The notes below the pieces were generated by a model. It ran no database searches and had not been told where the DNA came from. It was given only the letters and a program-made list of their open reading frames with translations. From assembly GCF_023343835.1 (NCBI RefSeq), contig NC_064437.1:50480972-50544971 (forward strand): DNA of 64,000 nucleotides, written 5' to 3'. The translations under genes were made by a program, and so were the position numbers. How positions within the stretch are numbered: the first letter of the stretch is position 1; each line of letters opens with the position of its first letter. Positions 33,363-45,137 of this stretch are shown in pieces. This stretch comes from Lagopus muta. Lineage: Eukaryota > Chordata > Aves > Galliformes > Phasianidae.

Positions 33363-36300
33363 TGCCATGATCCTTTCAGCAAACATTCTCTCATTTTATG
33401 ACAGTTTAAATAGAGAATAGTGGAATATTAGAGTCTCAAATCAGTAAATTCCTTGCTATACAAGGAATAATTATCCCTGCATTTCCTCTGAGAGATGATC
33501 ATAAAACTTCTTTTGTTGATCCAATAGCTCTGCAGTGGGTGTAAAACTGAAGTAACATCAGAATTATTCACTGTGGTTCATTTATGACAGAACACTTCTG
33601 AATGGCACAAGACAAAACTGAACAGGTGAGCTCTACATACTCAACAGTTTTACACGTTTGTTCTATCACATTTCCTAGAGCAAAGTATGAGACAGCTGCT
33701 CACACAGCAGTAGTGCTGGCTCCAGGTAGCAGAACCCTCTTCCCAACATGCACACTGGCAGAGAGCAGTCAGGAACACGAGCACCCAAGCAGAGTGTGAG
33801 AGCCAGCAGCGAGGTCAGGGCTCTGGAACACGGAGATACATCACGTTGTTGCTGTCAAATAGGCATCTGTGTGTTCCTCTGGTGCTTCAAGACTACACGG
33901 GTGGGCCCACAGCACTTGTCACAGGGGGTGTACAGCTCTGCAATGGGAAGGCTGGAGCCAGGAGTGGGATTGCAGCACGGCGGGCAGGCCAGGCCGCTAT
34001 TCACCACAGGAATGCAGACTGGTCTGCTGCCTCTTGCTGTCCCTCTCACGCCCTCATCCCCTCCAGGGACACATGGCAGCATTAACCTCTTGAATGCCTG
34101 AAATAAACTGGCAAAATATTTGCCTTTGCAGCAGCCAACATGGAGCATATGCATTTCCCAAAGCATGGCACGTACGAAGCGAGGTTAAGCCCCAAAACTT
34201 GGAAGCGTTTCTAAAGCTGCAGATATTTTATGTGTGATTGTACTCAGATCCCACCCACTTAACGAAATGTTGTGAGGGCCGGGAGAGTTAATCTGAGCTT
34301 TGGAATATTGTATGGGTAAAAGCCTCTTTCATGTAACCACATTAATGTACCGAGCTTGGAATTCTTATAAATCCAAATTATTACAAAGGAAAGGGTTTGG
34401 TGTTTGGCAAAACCACAAAGCCTGCCATTCACTTGCATGGCTTTGCTTTGCTTTACAGTGGGCTTCAGAAAAGAGCTCAAGGCACAAGAGAGAGACTGGA
34501 ATACATTGAAGTCATTTAAAGAGAAATTCCCAGAGATTTAAGGTTCTTTTATCCAACCCACTCTCACTTGCTTTTTTGTTCCTCTACCTTATTATTTGTT
34601 AATGGTTGTTTTTAAGTTGCACCACAAGTCCCCACAGACACACCATCCTTCTTTGGGATCCCCCCAGAGCAGGTTGTGCTCAAACCCGGGGAGAAAACAA
34701 CAATGTCAAATAACCACAGGTGTCACAGGAACCCAACACTATAGCCTCATCTCCTTTTCTAAAACCCGATCTTCCACAAACAACTAAAAGAGATTCTGCA
34801 AGTGGTTGAGATTTTACCAGGCCTGGAGGAGGAAGGTGGACAGCCTTTTCAGTGGTGCCTTGTGGCCCTGGAGCAGTTCTGATATACTGAGAGTGCAGAA
34901 GGCAGTGCCTGACAAGTCAAATCTGTATTTAAAGTATGCCTATGAGAGCTCAATAACAACAGCACCTTAAATTGCAACTTGTACTCTATATATTGCAGTA
35001 TATTGGCACGCATTGGCTTGTTTTCAGTTTCCCTCTTAAAAAACAAGGACAGATAGATGTTCCTTCAAAGCAAGAGCTAGAGTTGTCCACATAGTGCAGA
35101 ACCATCTTTTGTGGATATTGGACTGCTCTCCCACCTCGTTCCAGACTTAACCTGTAGGTGTTGAACTGACTTCGAGAAAAGGAAAAGCTTTAAGGCAACT
35201 CACAGCCATGGTGAGCCCTACAGCAGACATTGCTGTGGATATCATTGCTATGTAAAACACTGACAGATGCCTGTTCTTAGTTTAGCTCTGCTCGGTTACT
35301 GAAGAAAGATTTATTTCATGTATTAACCTTGTGGCATCACTTTACAGGCAGGGATTGTTGCAAACAACAAGACAGCTTGCTATATTTTTTAACCTCACAA
35401 ATTAGAGTAATATGTTGTAATTCTACCTCCAAAATCAGAAAGTGGTGAAAGAGACTTTCAGTTTGCTATTAATCACGGATTTCTATGTGTAACAACCACA
35501 GGCAAAGCCAGCTGTGTTACAAACATGCCCAGATTCAGCATCATTGATATTTCTCCTAAGGAAAACTGGTATTGTTATTCTGTTAGAAACTCCAGACACT
35601 GAGATACTTGTTTATTTGTATAACCTCACTGAACACATGTGAATTCAGACTAGTTGCCACCTTTACTGCACAACCAAAGGAAAGAAAACAATTTTAATTA
35701 CGTACAATGTGGGGCAAAGATGATTTTTTTAAAATCCTGAAAACTTGAAAGAAGTCACATCCTCTGGTATTCAAAATCCAGAAGCTAAAAAGCAAATTGA
35801 TTTTTTATTTTTAAAGATAAGTCATGCTTTTCCTTGAATGACAGCTTATTATCCTGGTAAGTTTAGCTGGAAGCAACCTTGTGAGAGTAACAGCACCTGC
35901 AGCTGCCTGTGGGGAAGTGCCCTCTTGTTAGTGGAGCCTGGGATCACCTGCCTGTGGGACAGCACAGCTCATAAGGCCTGTGGGGTAGAGCAGCTGGGCT
36001 GGGTTCTAGTATTGTGGTCAGGCTGCTTGTTGATGTAGGCCCTGGCCAGAAAGAACTGAAGAGGGAAGGATGAGATGGCAGGAGCCATCTAAATTAGGAA
36101 TCAGGGAGGTGGTGAAGGATGGGCCTAGCTGCAGTGGGAGAGCAGAGGTAAGGCTGGCTGCAGCATGGGCCTGTGCAGGCTTGGGTGCCTGGGTTAGATT
36201 GGGGGGATGACAGCTTTGCGTTGCGGGGTTGGAAAGGAATGGATTCTGGTAGAGGTGAAGATATTAGCTATAAATTCTTCCTGTGCTTGGTTGGCTTAAT

Positions 36301-38426
36301 GGCTACAGTCAGCTACCATCTAATCATAGGAGAAGGATGACAATACTATTGATTGAGGAGGCATGAATCTACACTGCTTAAAAACAGTTCTATGGATCTG
36401 ACTGGTTTTTTATCCTTTGGGATCCACAATACCCAAGGTACAGAAATTTGGTATTTGTTGCTACTAAACTCTGGACATTGGTATTATTAACCATAGATTA
36501 AATGAACATGGTCTCCTGGATTGTTATATTTCATTATTTTGTGATGTGTAGGAAAGGCTTTGTGCTCTTTCAGAGAGCAAGGAGGGTAATGCAGTGAAGC
36601 ACTGAGCAAGGATCCTCTTCTTTCTCTTCTTCATGGGGCAAGACATTGTATTTGCTCAGAATTCCTAGTTGGTTTTGTAAATGAAGTGTGATGTGGATTA
36701 GCAGATCAGTTGCCATGGTGTTGCACCTTTGCGTCTGATAGTATGAAACACAAGCTCTAAAGGCACTGCACGAAGCTGCTGTGCCAACACCATGGAAGTA
36801 AAACAAAGCTGCATATTAATGCGAGAGCATGCAATGCTATGGCCACTAGCCTGCTACATGGCTGGCTGTGTATTATAAGGGAAAAGTGAGATTATTTTTT
36901 TAAAAGTGCAAATTATGCATTGACAGTCAGCCTTTTGCATAGTGCTGCTGAGCAGTATCCAAGCTACTTGCTATGAAGAAAAATACCTTGGGACAAAGAT
37001 ATGTATGCAACAGCCTCCCACAGCCCTCTTGTGGGAGCCGCTTGGCAGATCCTTATTGCCTTGTGGTGGTTTCCTCCCAGCTGCCCTCAAAAGCAGAGCT
37101 TACAGGTGCTCCCACTTATGGCTGCACAGGAGCACCTAAATGTATCTGTGTGGGCAGCCAAGGAGGGCTGGCTTGTTGAAATTCTGTTCTAACTCAGTAG
37201 CATTGTGTATGTGGACTGCTGTGCTTATCTGTGAGATGGGATCACATTTGAGATCCTAACAAACACTCTTAGCTGTGAGAATCAAACCTCTGTGATGTTA
37301 CTTCCCCTGCACAAAAAGGTAATATTCTGTCTACTGTTGTAAATAATGCAGGGTGGCCATGTGTTGTAGAAATTGCTGTTCCTTTTCTTGTAGGATGAGA
37401 GCAGGATGTCTAAATGAAAAAGCAAGACTAAAGAAAACCTGAACTATCTCCATCAAAATGTACCGGAGTTGTGCTTCAGTAAGTGGATGAAGTGTTCAAT
37501 ATCTCAAACCCCTCCTCCACCTTTGTAAAGCAATTTGCTTCAAAGAAAAGATGCTTATGTGCTACAAGGACATTTCTGAAGGGAGACAACTAGAAAATCA
37601 GCCTAATTCCTTCTGTTTTGCTCTTACTTGTGCTGAGTGCAGGAAAACAGATAGTTAGGAAAGTCTTGCAAGGTTTTTGCAGGACCTGGGGTGCTCTGGT
37701 GCCTTTGGCCCTCAGTGGGTGGTTTGAGCAGGCAGGGGCTGCACCTGTGTTCTAGGCAGCATCTGGATGGTGTGGCTGCAGCTGGTGGGAAGCATTTGTT
37801 ATCTTATTGGCCATGAATAGATAACATTTCCTAATTAAGTGGCAAGAATATATATATCCTGAACACATCTGTACTTTTAGTTTTCAGCAATTTGAGGGGA
37901 AAAAAAAGCCTTTTCAGTGCATGTCTCTTGATATTCTGTATAATCCAGATGCAGTGTGAGAGAGTATTTTACTGTGAAGGGGAATGCAGCTTTGGTGATA
38001 GCTCATTAGCTAGGTAAAACATCATTCACTTCTGAAGCATCGTTTGGAAGAAACTCTTCTGCTGTGAGAGTCTCTTCACAGCTGTTCTCTCAACTCTGCC
38101 TGCTTACATCTTCCCTGATCTGCTCTGTGGGAACATGTCTGGGCAGCTTGTTCTGTGTGTGATAGATCTGTGGGAGCAAGGCAGCTTTACTAGGGCTACG
38201 CAGTAAAATCTTTGTGCTGTATTGTGGTACCCATGGCTTTTAGCTGGACAGTTTCACTGCGCCTTGAACCCGTTATATAAATTTGTGGTTATTTGTTTTC
38301 CGTATCATTTTCAGTGTGCTCCGTGCTGCACACCTCACCAGCTCTTGGCATCCACTCGCTGCTGTGCTGCAGGCTCTGGGGAGAAAGGAGTTACACGAGT
38401 TTCCAGAGTGTTATCAAAGTTGGCAC

Positions 38427-38432
38427 TTTATT
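38427..38432 (-). terminator. FGFBP3: FGFBP3 polyadenylation signal
   Basis: AATAAA on the minus strand (TTTATT on plus), 66 bases beyond the FGFBP3 stop codon. It would give an unusually short 3'UTR, with cleavage expected near 38410. No other signal is as close. Confidence 0.6.
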
Positions 38433-38469
38433 GGAGAAAGGTTTAAAAAAACTGACAAAGTGGAGGGGC

Positions 38470-39600
38470 GAGGGGCTACGAGGGCCGAGTGGCTCAGCTC
38501 AGCCCTGCCAGAAGCCGGCGAAGAAGGCGCACAGCGAGTGCCAGCGCTGGGCGCAGTAGGTCTCGGCCAGCTGCTCGGGGGAAGGCTCGGCGGAGGCCGC
38601 GATGGGGCCGGGCGGCACCAGGCGCAGCTGAGCCTCGGGCGGCGCTCGGCCCGGTCCGCAGAAGCGGGCGCTGAGCGGGCCGCTCTCCGCGCAGGGCCGG
38701 CGGCGACGGCGGAGCCGGGCGACGATCTGCCGCCAGAACTGCCGGCTGCGCGCGCCGTAGGCGGGGCAGCGCCAAGGCTCTCCGCGATACACGCAGCTCT
38801 GCTCCGCCCCGCGGCCCGACGGCGGCCGGCAGCTCAGCCGCAGCTCGCTGCTCCCCGCCGCCCGGCGCACCTCCCAGCCGCACCGGTGCTGCTCCGGTGT
38901 GGAGAAATGCCCCGACGGTGCCGACTCCGGGCCCGGCCCGCCGCCCGCGGCCCCCAGCGCGGCCAGCGTCAGCAGGGCCAGGGGCAGCCTCATCTCTCAG
39001 TGCCGCGGGTGCCTCCTCCGGTGCCTCGGCGACGGCGCGGACCGGCGGAGGACCCGCCACATGCCCCGCGCCCTGCGGGGACACGCGGCTGTCGGGGGGC
39101 GGCCGTCCCGCTGCTGGGGACCGCGGCCCCGCTCTCGGCTCGCCTCAGCCCTCTTCCCTCCCCTTCCCCCCCTCCCCCCCCCTTTCTCCGGCAGACCGGG
39201 AGCTCTCGGCATCGGGGCTGCCAAACACAGCTGGGGACCGAGCCGCTCGCCTCGAGTCTCCCGTCGCACCGCTCCCTCCCCTCATGCCGCCATGGCACCG
39301 CTGACCCCCAGCCTCCCCGGGAACTCACGGTGCGCGGCGGGCAGCTACGGGTGCGGGGACGGCGAGGCGGCGGCTGGCGGCGGCGGGGAGGGTGCGGGGG
39401 TTATCAAGGGCCGGGGGCTGTCCCCCTGCCCCCGCTTCCCGCTTTCCCCCACGCCCCTCCCCAGCCGCCGCCCCCGGGGATACGCGGGGCTGTCCGGGGC
39501 CCCCGGCAGTGCCCGCCCCCTCCGCTCGGGGTTCTTGGAGCTCTGACGGCCGGGCCGGGGGGTCCCGTCCGGCGGCGGTGGTTCTGCGGGCACGAGTTAT
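38470..39600 (-). promoter_or_regulatory. FGFBP3: CpG island covering FGFBP3 and its promoter
   Basis: Very dense CpG sequence that begins abruptly before the FGFBP3 stop and ends near 39600, surrounded by AT-rich DNA. The promoter is expected upstream of the start codon, toward 39350-39600 on the minus strand. A minus-strand GTGAGT donor at 39328-39323 suggests a non-coding first exon and an intron of roughly 330 bases before the coding exon. The acceptor is not obvious. No TATA box was seen. Confidence 0.7.
38499..38993 (-). CDS. FGFBP3: Fibroblast growth factor binding protein 3, short form
   Basis: A secreted carrier that binds FGFs and heparan sulphate, releasing matrix-stored FGF. The single open frame gives 164 residues. 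A hydrophobic signal peptide (residues 1 to about 17, LPLALLTLAALGAAGGG) is followed by eight cysteines at 38, 55, 67, 76, 101, 112, 147 and 155, a basic heparin-binding-like run (RRRRR, 95-99) and the family C-terminus ETYCAQRWHSLCAFFAGFWQ. Human FGFBP3 is 258 residues; the difference is almost all in the linker between LRLVP and the ETYCA motif, which here is only about 17 residues. The start was chosen because it directly precedes the signal peptide. It is opposite in strand to TNKS2, as in human. It lies in extremely GC-rich DNA, so larger frames on both strands here are artefacts. Confidence 0.93.
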   Translation of the reverse strand: MRLPLALLTLAALGAAGGGPGPESAPSGHFSTPEQHRCGWEVRRAAGSSELRLSCRPPSGRGAEQSCVYRGEPWRCPAYGARSRQFWRQIVARLRRRRRPCAESGPLSARFCGPGRAPPEAQLRLVPPGPIAASAEPSPEQLAETYCAQRWHSLCAFFAGFWQG

Positions 39601-42600
39601 GGCTTCAGAAGTATCGAAGTGGGAAGTTCTAGGACGGTTGTTTTCCTTAGCTTGGGAATTTTATGTACAGATGCGTGCGTTCCTGCGTATACCTACACCA
39701 TCTCTCCCCGTCGGTGGGGCGGTCCGTGAAGCAGTGCCGTTATCCCGAGGCAGAATTGCCGGCGGAGCTCGGCCCGGCTGTGTCCCCGCGGCTGGGAATA
39801 GCCCGAGGGGGACACCTAGTGACACCTTGGTGTCTCACGTCTGTAGGAGAGACGTGCGAGGAAGCGGTGCCCTTGGAAGACAGCTGCACCCAGGCACGTA
39901 GATAACGGCTTTCGCACATTGGTTATAGGGCCTCTGAGCCTGGCTCGCGGGCAGCTGCCCTGGTTGCTGAGAGCAGAGATCTGGCTTGGAGTGGCAGTAC
40001 TGGCAAAAGCATGCTTTAGTTACCCTGGGTCTTCAGGGATACCAGGCATCCTCTGATCTTTCCTGATTGAGCTGTTCTGCTTTGAGCAAGTGCTGTCCAG
40101 CAGGATTCAGTGGGGAAGACTGATACTGACTTGTTTGTCTTTAAGTCCTTAAAAAGAAAACAAAAAACAAAAGAAAACAAAAAACACTACATTTCTGCAG
40201 AGATTGAGCACAACTGCCCGAAGCGTGGTGTGTGGAGTTCTTTCTCCAGTTCAGGGGAAGATTAGGGAGTGGTTCCATTTCCCAGCTACAGGAAGAGCTG
40301 ACATTGCTCTTCCTGTTTGATTGTTTTGGGAATAGGAAACAGCAGGGGAGAGAGGGTCTGGATAAGGAAATACGATGGCAATAAACCATAGGAGAGACTT
40401 TACAACCAGAAATTTCAAGTAGAAGCCAATAGCTCCTTTCCTGGAAATATGTATATACCTACCTCTGCAGGACGTGACTTAGCTGCTGTTAGCTGAGCAC
40501 AAGATGCTCTGCTTGGCATGTTGGGTTGAGCAAATCCCTTTCATAGGCACTGAGGACCTCCCATGGATTGCAGGCGGAATCTTGGCATCCAACCTAGGGA
40601 TGTGGGTACCGTGAGGCACCATAATGCACTGCATTGTGACTATTTAAGATCCTCTGTGGCTCCAGGGAGCATAAGGCATATCATGTGCCTTAGCTTATTC
40701 GTCCACCAAACCGTGGTGCTGCATTCAGATTAAGGTCCAACCACCTGTAATTGCTATATTCTATATTACACCGAGCTCCTTTTCCATTTTTCACATTCTT
40801 AATATCATTTATGCAACATGAAATGAGGTTGTCCCACATTTGGGATCACTTTTAAAGCAGGTTATCTTAAGTATATCAGATTTGGAGGGAAATAACTGAT
40901 TTAATGAGCACTTTATTGTTGCACTTTACTTTGGACAGGTTTAAGTAACATACTGTCATATTACTGATCAGGAATTGAGGAAATAAAAGGAAACAACGAA
41001 AAACTGCTTAGACTTCCTATGTGGTAATTGTATCTTCCCTGATGTTTTTTTGCTGTGTTCTCCTGGTACATATTTGCACACTTTCCTCCATTATTGAGAC
41101 TCAACTTTTGTGGTAAAGCGGACGTTAGTTCTCAGTACTGATTACTTCTGTATTAATTCTCCTACAAGTGCTGCAGTTTTCTCTCAGTTTTGATGAGCGT
41201 GTGGGGGGAAAAAGAACACCTCTAATTTCTTACCAAAGTCTCTGTATCCCTTTGTTCTATTTGCAGTTAGTAATAATAATAATCTAGCCCATGTTGCTGC
41301 TGTGGTTTGGTTTTGAATTTCCTTTCCTCCCCCTTACCTCTACACCAGGACAGAAATACTTGCTTTATATCTATAGAGAACCTGAAACCTCTTGGAAGAT
41401 AATGGCCCTGTCCTTCTGAATAAGCAGACTCATGTAGGGAGAAACTGGAAGGATTTACAGTTGTGCTGGGGTTAGATTGCAGTTTGGAGTCAGGCTCAAA
41501 TCTGGATTAAGGCTGACATAAGCACTCCCAAAACAGTCTAAAGCATGGAAGTCAGGTCAGTGCAGAGAATCATAGGATACAGGTCTGTGCATCTCCAGGA
41601 TAAGGAAAGCTGACTGAATAACAGCTCTGCAGAAACAAACCCATGTAAGGCTTTGGAGAATCACAAGCTGAAGCAGAGACTTCTGTGGTGTAACTGTGAA
41701 AGGCAGGTGGAATCAAGGGTATCACTCATAAGATGCTTGAAGCCAGCCCTTGACTGGGATGTCGTATACAGTTTTAAGGACTGATCCTAAAGATCAACAG
41801 GACTGAGGGCAGAAGCACAGTGAGTATGCTACAGACCTAAAGAATATGACTTCAGATGAATTATTTTAAGCTGTGGGTTTATTAACTTAAACAAGAAAAG
41901 AACTAAGAGGAAAAACGTAGCAATAGAAGATGTTCAACCACCGCATGAAGCTGTCTCCTTATACATCTTTCCATTTCAGAAGCACAGTCCATAGCTTTAA
42001 TCACAGTTATTTTACCAGTGGGTGAATTATCCTGGGTTTTTTTGTTGTTGTTGTTAACTCTTTGGACAAAAAAGGATTCTTCCATGTATAGGCTATTTCA
42101 CCCACATAGAAGATAGCGTACAGGCAATCAGGTTAGGGTTCTGACTTCAGAGTGTGGATCTTTCAAAATTCAATTGAGTTCCAGTTAATGGGAAAAACGA
42201 TGCTTATTCTTCTTACTGTATAAGAGTGCAGCAATAATTATTGCAAGAATAGACTTGCTTTGTGGGTGTTAAGTAGCCACAGCCTCCTGGCCTGTCATCC
42301 AAAGTTCCTTTTCAGAGAAGTAGGTGGTATAAAGAATGATGATTCGTAGATCTGAATTTAAATACACTACATGAACATAGCTGTGTTTAACCTACTTGTC
42401 TGAGATGCCAGTCTTCAGATTTCTTGCTTTTGGCTCGAGAGAATAAAATCATGTGGTAATAAATGTTGTCTGCAGGGAGGCAAGTAATTGAGAGCCTCAT
42501 TCTGCTTTTGTTGAGAACAAGCCAAGCTCTGGATGGTATAAAAGACAAGAAGTGGTGGCTGAAGAGCCATGGGGAGACAGGTGTCTCAACTTTTCTCGGC

Positions 42601-44554
42601 AGAAAGGCAATTTAGGCCTACCCAGCATGGTGCCCAGCTCTCCAAGCTATAGGGTACTTCAGAGCAAAGTCACTAAGCGTGTTTCATTTTTCTTCCAACA
42701 CAAGTGGTGAATAAGCATGGTTACTGGGAGGTATCGTAAGATTATTTGAACATTAATGTATTATTATCAGATTTGACTTGCAGACAGTTGAAATCTGGGT
42801 CCTGTTTCCAAGAGTACAGTGGGAGTAAAATGAAACAAGAAATTTCTTGTTGAAATTTTGTTTTCTTCTTAAGTCTCTTCTAGAACCTACTGAAGTGCTT
42901 CTCCAAGGTCAGAGTGAAGGCTTTGTCTGGGTTTACTGCCTGGTTGTGGGCCAATTCTTTTCTTCCATGCCAATAAGATTCCAATAAGTTCTACTCAGCC
43001 TGTCATTTAAGAAGACTGATTTTTGCAAAAATTACAGAAATGTTAAGAAAAATTTGTAGCACTGATCAGAGATTTGAAGACTTACAATTTCTTATGCTGT
43101 AGAATCTGTTTAAAATCTGCCTTTCAGTTACCAGGTCATGCTGCTGCTGAATACCATCTTGGTGGCATTTCAGAATCACCCCAGACTACGATGCTGCCCC
43201 TAATTCATTGGCTGTAAAAAAAATAAAATAATATATAGACCACCTTTTCCATTTCTCACTCCTGCAGGCTTTTTTTTTTTTTTTTCCACAAGCTGATCTG
43301 AGTCACACATCTGTTGATCTCCAGTGCTGTTTTTCACAGTGGAATTCAGGAGATCTTTGTGATTTGGGTTGTTGGTAGTGATTCCACTGCCCTATAGGAA
43401 TCGCTTTGTTCTCTGCATCCTGTGTTTTCATTCCTTGCTTTCACTCGCTTTTTATCCACTCAGGCTGTACTCTTGATAGGAGTTAAACAAGTACCTGCTA
43501 ATTTTTCTTTGTATTTTTTCTGATTACAAATTCCACCCATTCAGAGTTTTCTTATCTGCCTTCCACCTTCAGGATGCTTCTCTTTCAGACATGTTAAGCT
43601 TGCCATGCTTATTCTTCCCTTGTCATGGAAGGGAAAACTCAGGATTTTTCTTCATTTGTTTTTTCAGATGCATGTCAAGGATTTATTGTCACCTTTCAGG
43701 GAAACAAGGTGGCCTTGTTTCACTATTTCGAATCTTCATTCCGTAATTAATGGACTGACCCAGGCACTGACAACGCCCCTTGTTTTGCTTGCTGTGCTGA
43801 AATACCTCCACCACTCCAGCTTTCTTATCAGCTGATCAAAAATGCAAGCCTTGTGAAAGGCTGAGCTTCAGCTTTCCCTCTTTTGTTATTTAATCTGGTT
43901 CAAAATAAATCAGCGTCTGCCCTGACATAGTGAAGGAAATTGCAGAGAGAAAGGATTTCTATCACTGTTTAAGAGAATTTCACTGGAATACCAAAAAAGA
44001 CCAATTCTTTCTTAGGACTTCTAGCTGGTTATTCTGAATCCATTTAAAGAGGCAGAAGATATATTCCTTATTGTTTTAGCAACAGACAGACATACTTTAA
44101 GTCGAAAACCATGCAAGTGCTATAGGATAAAAGTTCATTCCCTTCTTCAAATTGGCTTTTACCCTTTTAGATGCATGAAAGGAAAAATATCTTCGGAATG
44201 CTTCTAGAAAAGTGAAGTTTTTTGTAACTCAAGAAACAGATCTTAAGACTATTTCTTTGCTGGCTTTCACAGTGTTAGTGGAGATGACCAGTGTGCTGGG
44301 AAAGGAAGATTTTCATTTCATAATTTAAATGAGAAGAGTCAGCAAATACTAAAAGAGAGAGAGAGAGCTAAATGATGCAAATCAGTTATTAGAAAGGTAA
44401 TACAGAAAATTTGTATCAAATGGTGTGTGAGAGCAGTTTTATTCAAGACACAGCAGGCACAGTGTGAGGATATCAGGCGGCTGTTAGCGTGAAGCCTGGT
44501 GTGCAGCATGAGATCCCCATTCCTCTGTGGGAGGAAACACGTACACACCACCAA
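39601..44554. other. Intergenic region, FGFBP3 to CR1 copy
   Basis: About 5 kb with no recognisable gene, RNA or clear mobile element. It has T/A runs (for example 43269-43286), an imperfect TAATAATAAT tract near 41271 and a (TTG)n tract near 42041. Human BTAF1, the next gene beyond FGFBP3 on 10q23, was looked for and not found. Confidence 0.6.
44354..44368. repeat. (AG)n microsatellite
   Basis: Pure run of about seven AG units, about 190 bases upstream of the CR1 copy. Confidence 0.8.
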
Positions 44555-45137
44555 GAAATAGAAATAGTGTGGCCAGCAGGAGCAGAGAGGTGATCATCCC
44601 CCTGTACTCAGCACTGGTGAGGCTGCACCTCGAGTATTGTGTTCAGTTTTGGGCCCCTCACTACAAGAAAGACATTGAGGCCCTGGAGCGTGTCCAGAGA
44701 AGGGCAACAAAACAGGTGAGGGGTCTGGAGCACAAGTCTTATGAGGAGTGGCTGAGGGAGCTGGGATTGTTCAGTCTGGAGAAGAGGAGGCTCAGGGGAG
44801 ACCTCATTGCACTCTACAACTTCCTGAAGGGAGGTTGTGGTGCAAAAGGGTCTGGCCTCTTCTCCCAGGCAAATAGTAGGACCCGAGGAAATGGCCAGAA
44901 GTAATACCAGAGGAGGTTTAGGTTGGACATTAGGAGGAACTTTTTCTCTCAAAGGGTGGTCAGGCACTGGAATGGCTGCCCAGGGAGGTGGTGGAGTCGC
45001 CGTCCCTGGCGGTGTTCAAGAGGTGCCTGTATGAGAGATGGTTTAGTAGCTTGTGGCACTGATAGGAATGGGAGGGTGGTTGGACTAGATGATCTTGCAG
45101 GTCGTTTCCAACCTTGTGATTCTGTGATTCTATGATT
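44555..45137 (+). mobile_element. CR1 LINE, 5'-truncated, with RT C-terminal remnant
   Basis: The best-preserved CR1 in the window. It begins near 'agtgtggccagcaggagcag' and ends with two tandem octamers, ATTCTGTG then ATTCTATG (around 45119-45134), the hallmark of CR1 3' ends. The open frame to 44904 encodes the end of ORF2 ([40 protein letters not shown]). A stop follows NGQK, the frame reopens at FRLDIRRNFF, and a frameshift follows HWNG, so it is non-coding today. Orientation is plus, the 5' part of the element is missing, and no target-site duplication was verified. Confidence 0.92.

Larger units (their letters stand above)
25981..38405. other. Intergenic region TNKS2-FGFBP3
   Basis: About 12.4 kb with no gene I can support. 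Open frames are short or low-complexity; the largest, 178 codons at 26727-27263 minus, is Ser/Pro/Leu-rich without recognisable domains. Contents: a CTCF-like motif at 26417-26429, a further AATAAA at 27958-27963, the 26-base A run at 31286, a CpG-rich patch at about 32130-32300 and a CR1 fragment at 33255. The rest is ordinary AT-rich sequence. Confidence 0.7.

Noticed and set aside
38494-39084. 196-codon minus-strand frame overlapping FGFBP3
   Set aside because: A shifted frame of the same GC-rich DNA; it lacks the cysteine pattern and signal peptide of the real frame.
38283-39632. 449-codon plus-strand open frame over the FGFBP3 locus
   Set aside because: It is antisense to FGFBP3 in very GC-rich DNA where stops are rare; the protein is Ala/Arg/Pro/Gly low-complexity with no domain.
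44527-44904. 125-codon open frame as a possible gene
   Set aside because: It is the C-terminal end of CR1 reverse transcriptase inside a truncated element, with a stop and a frameshift after it.
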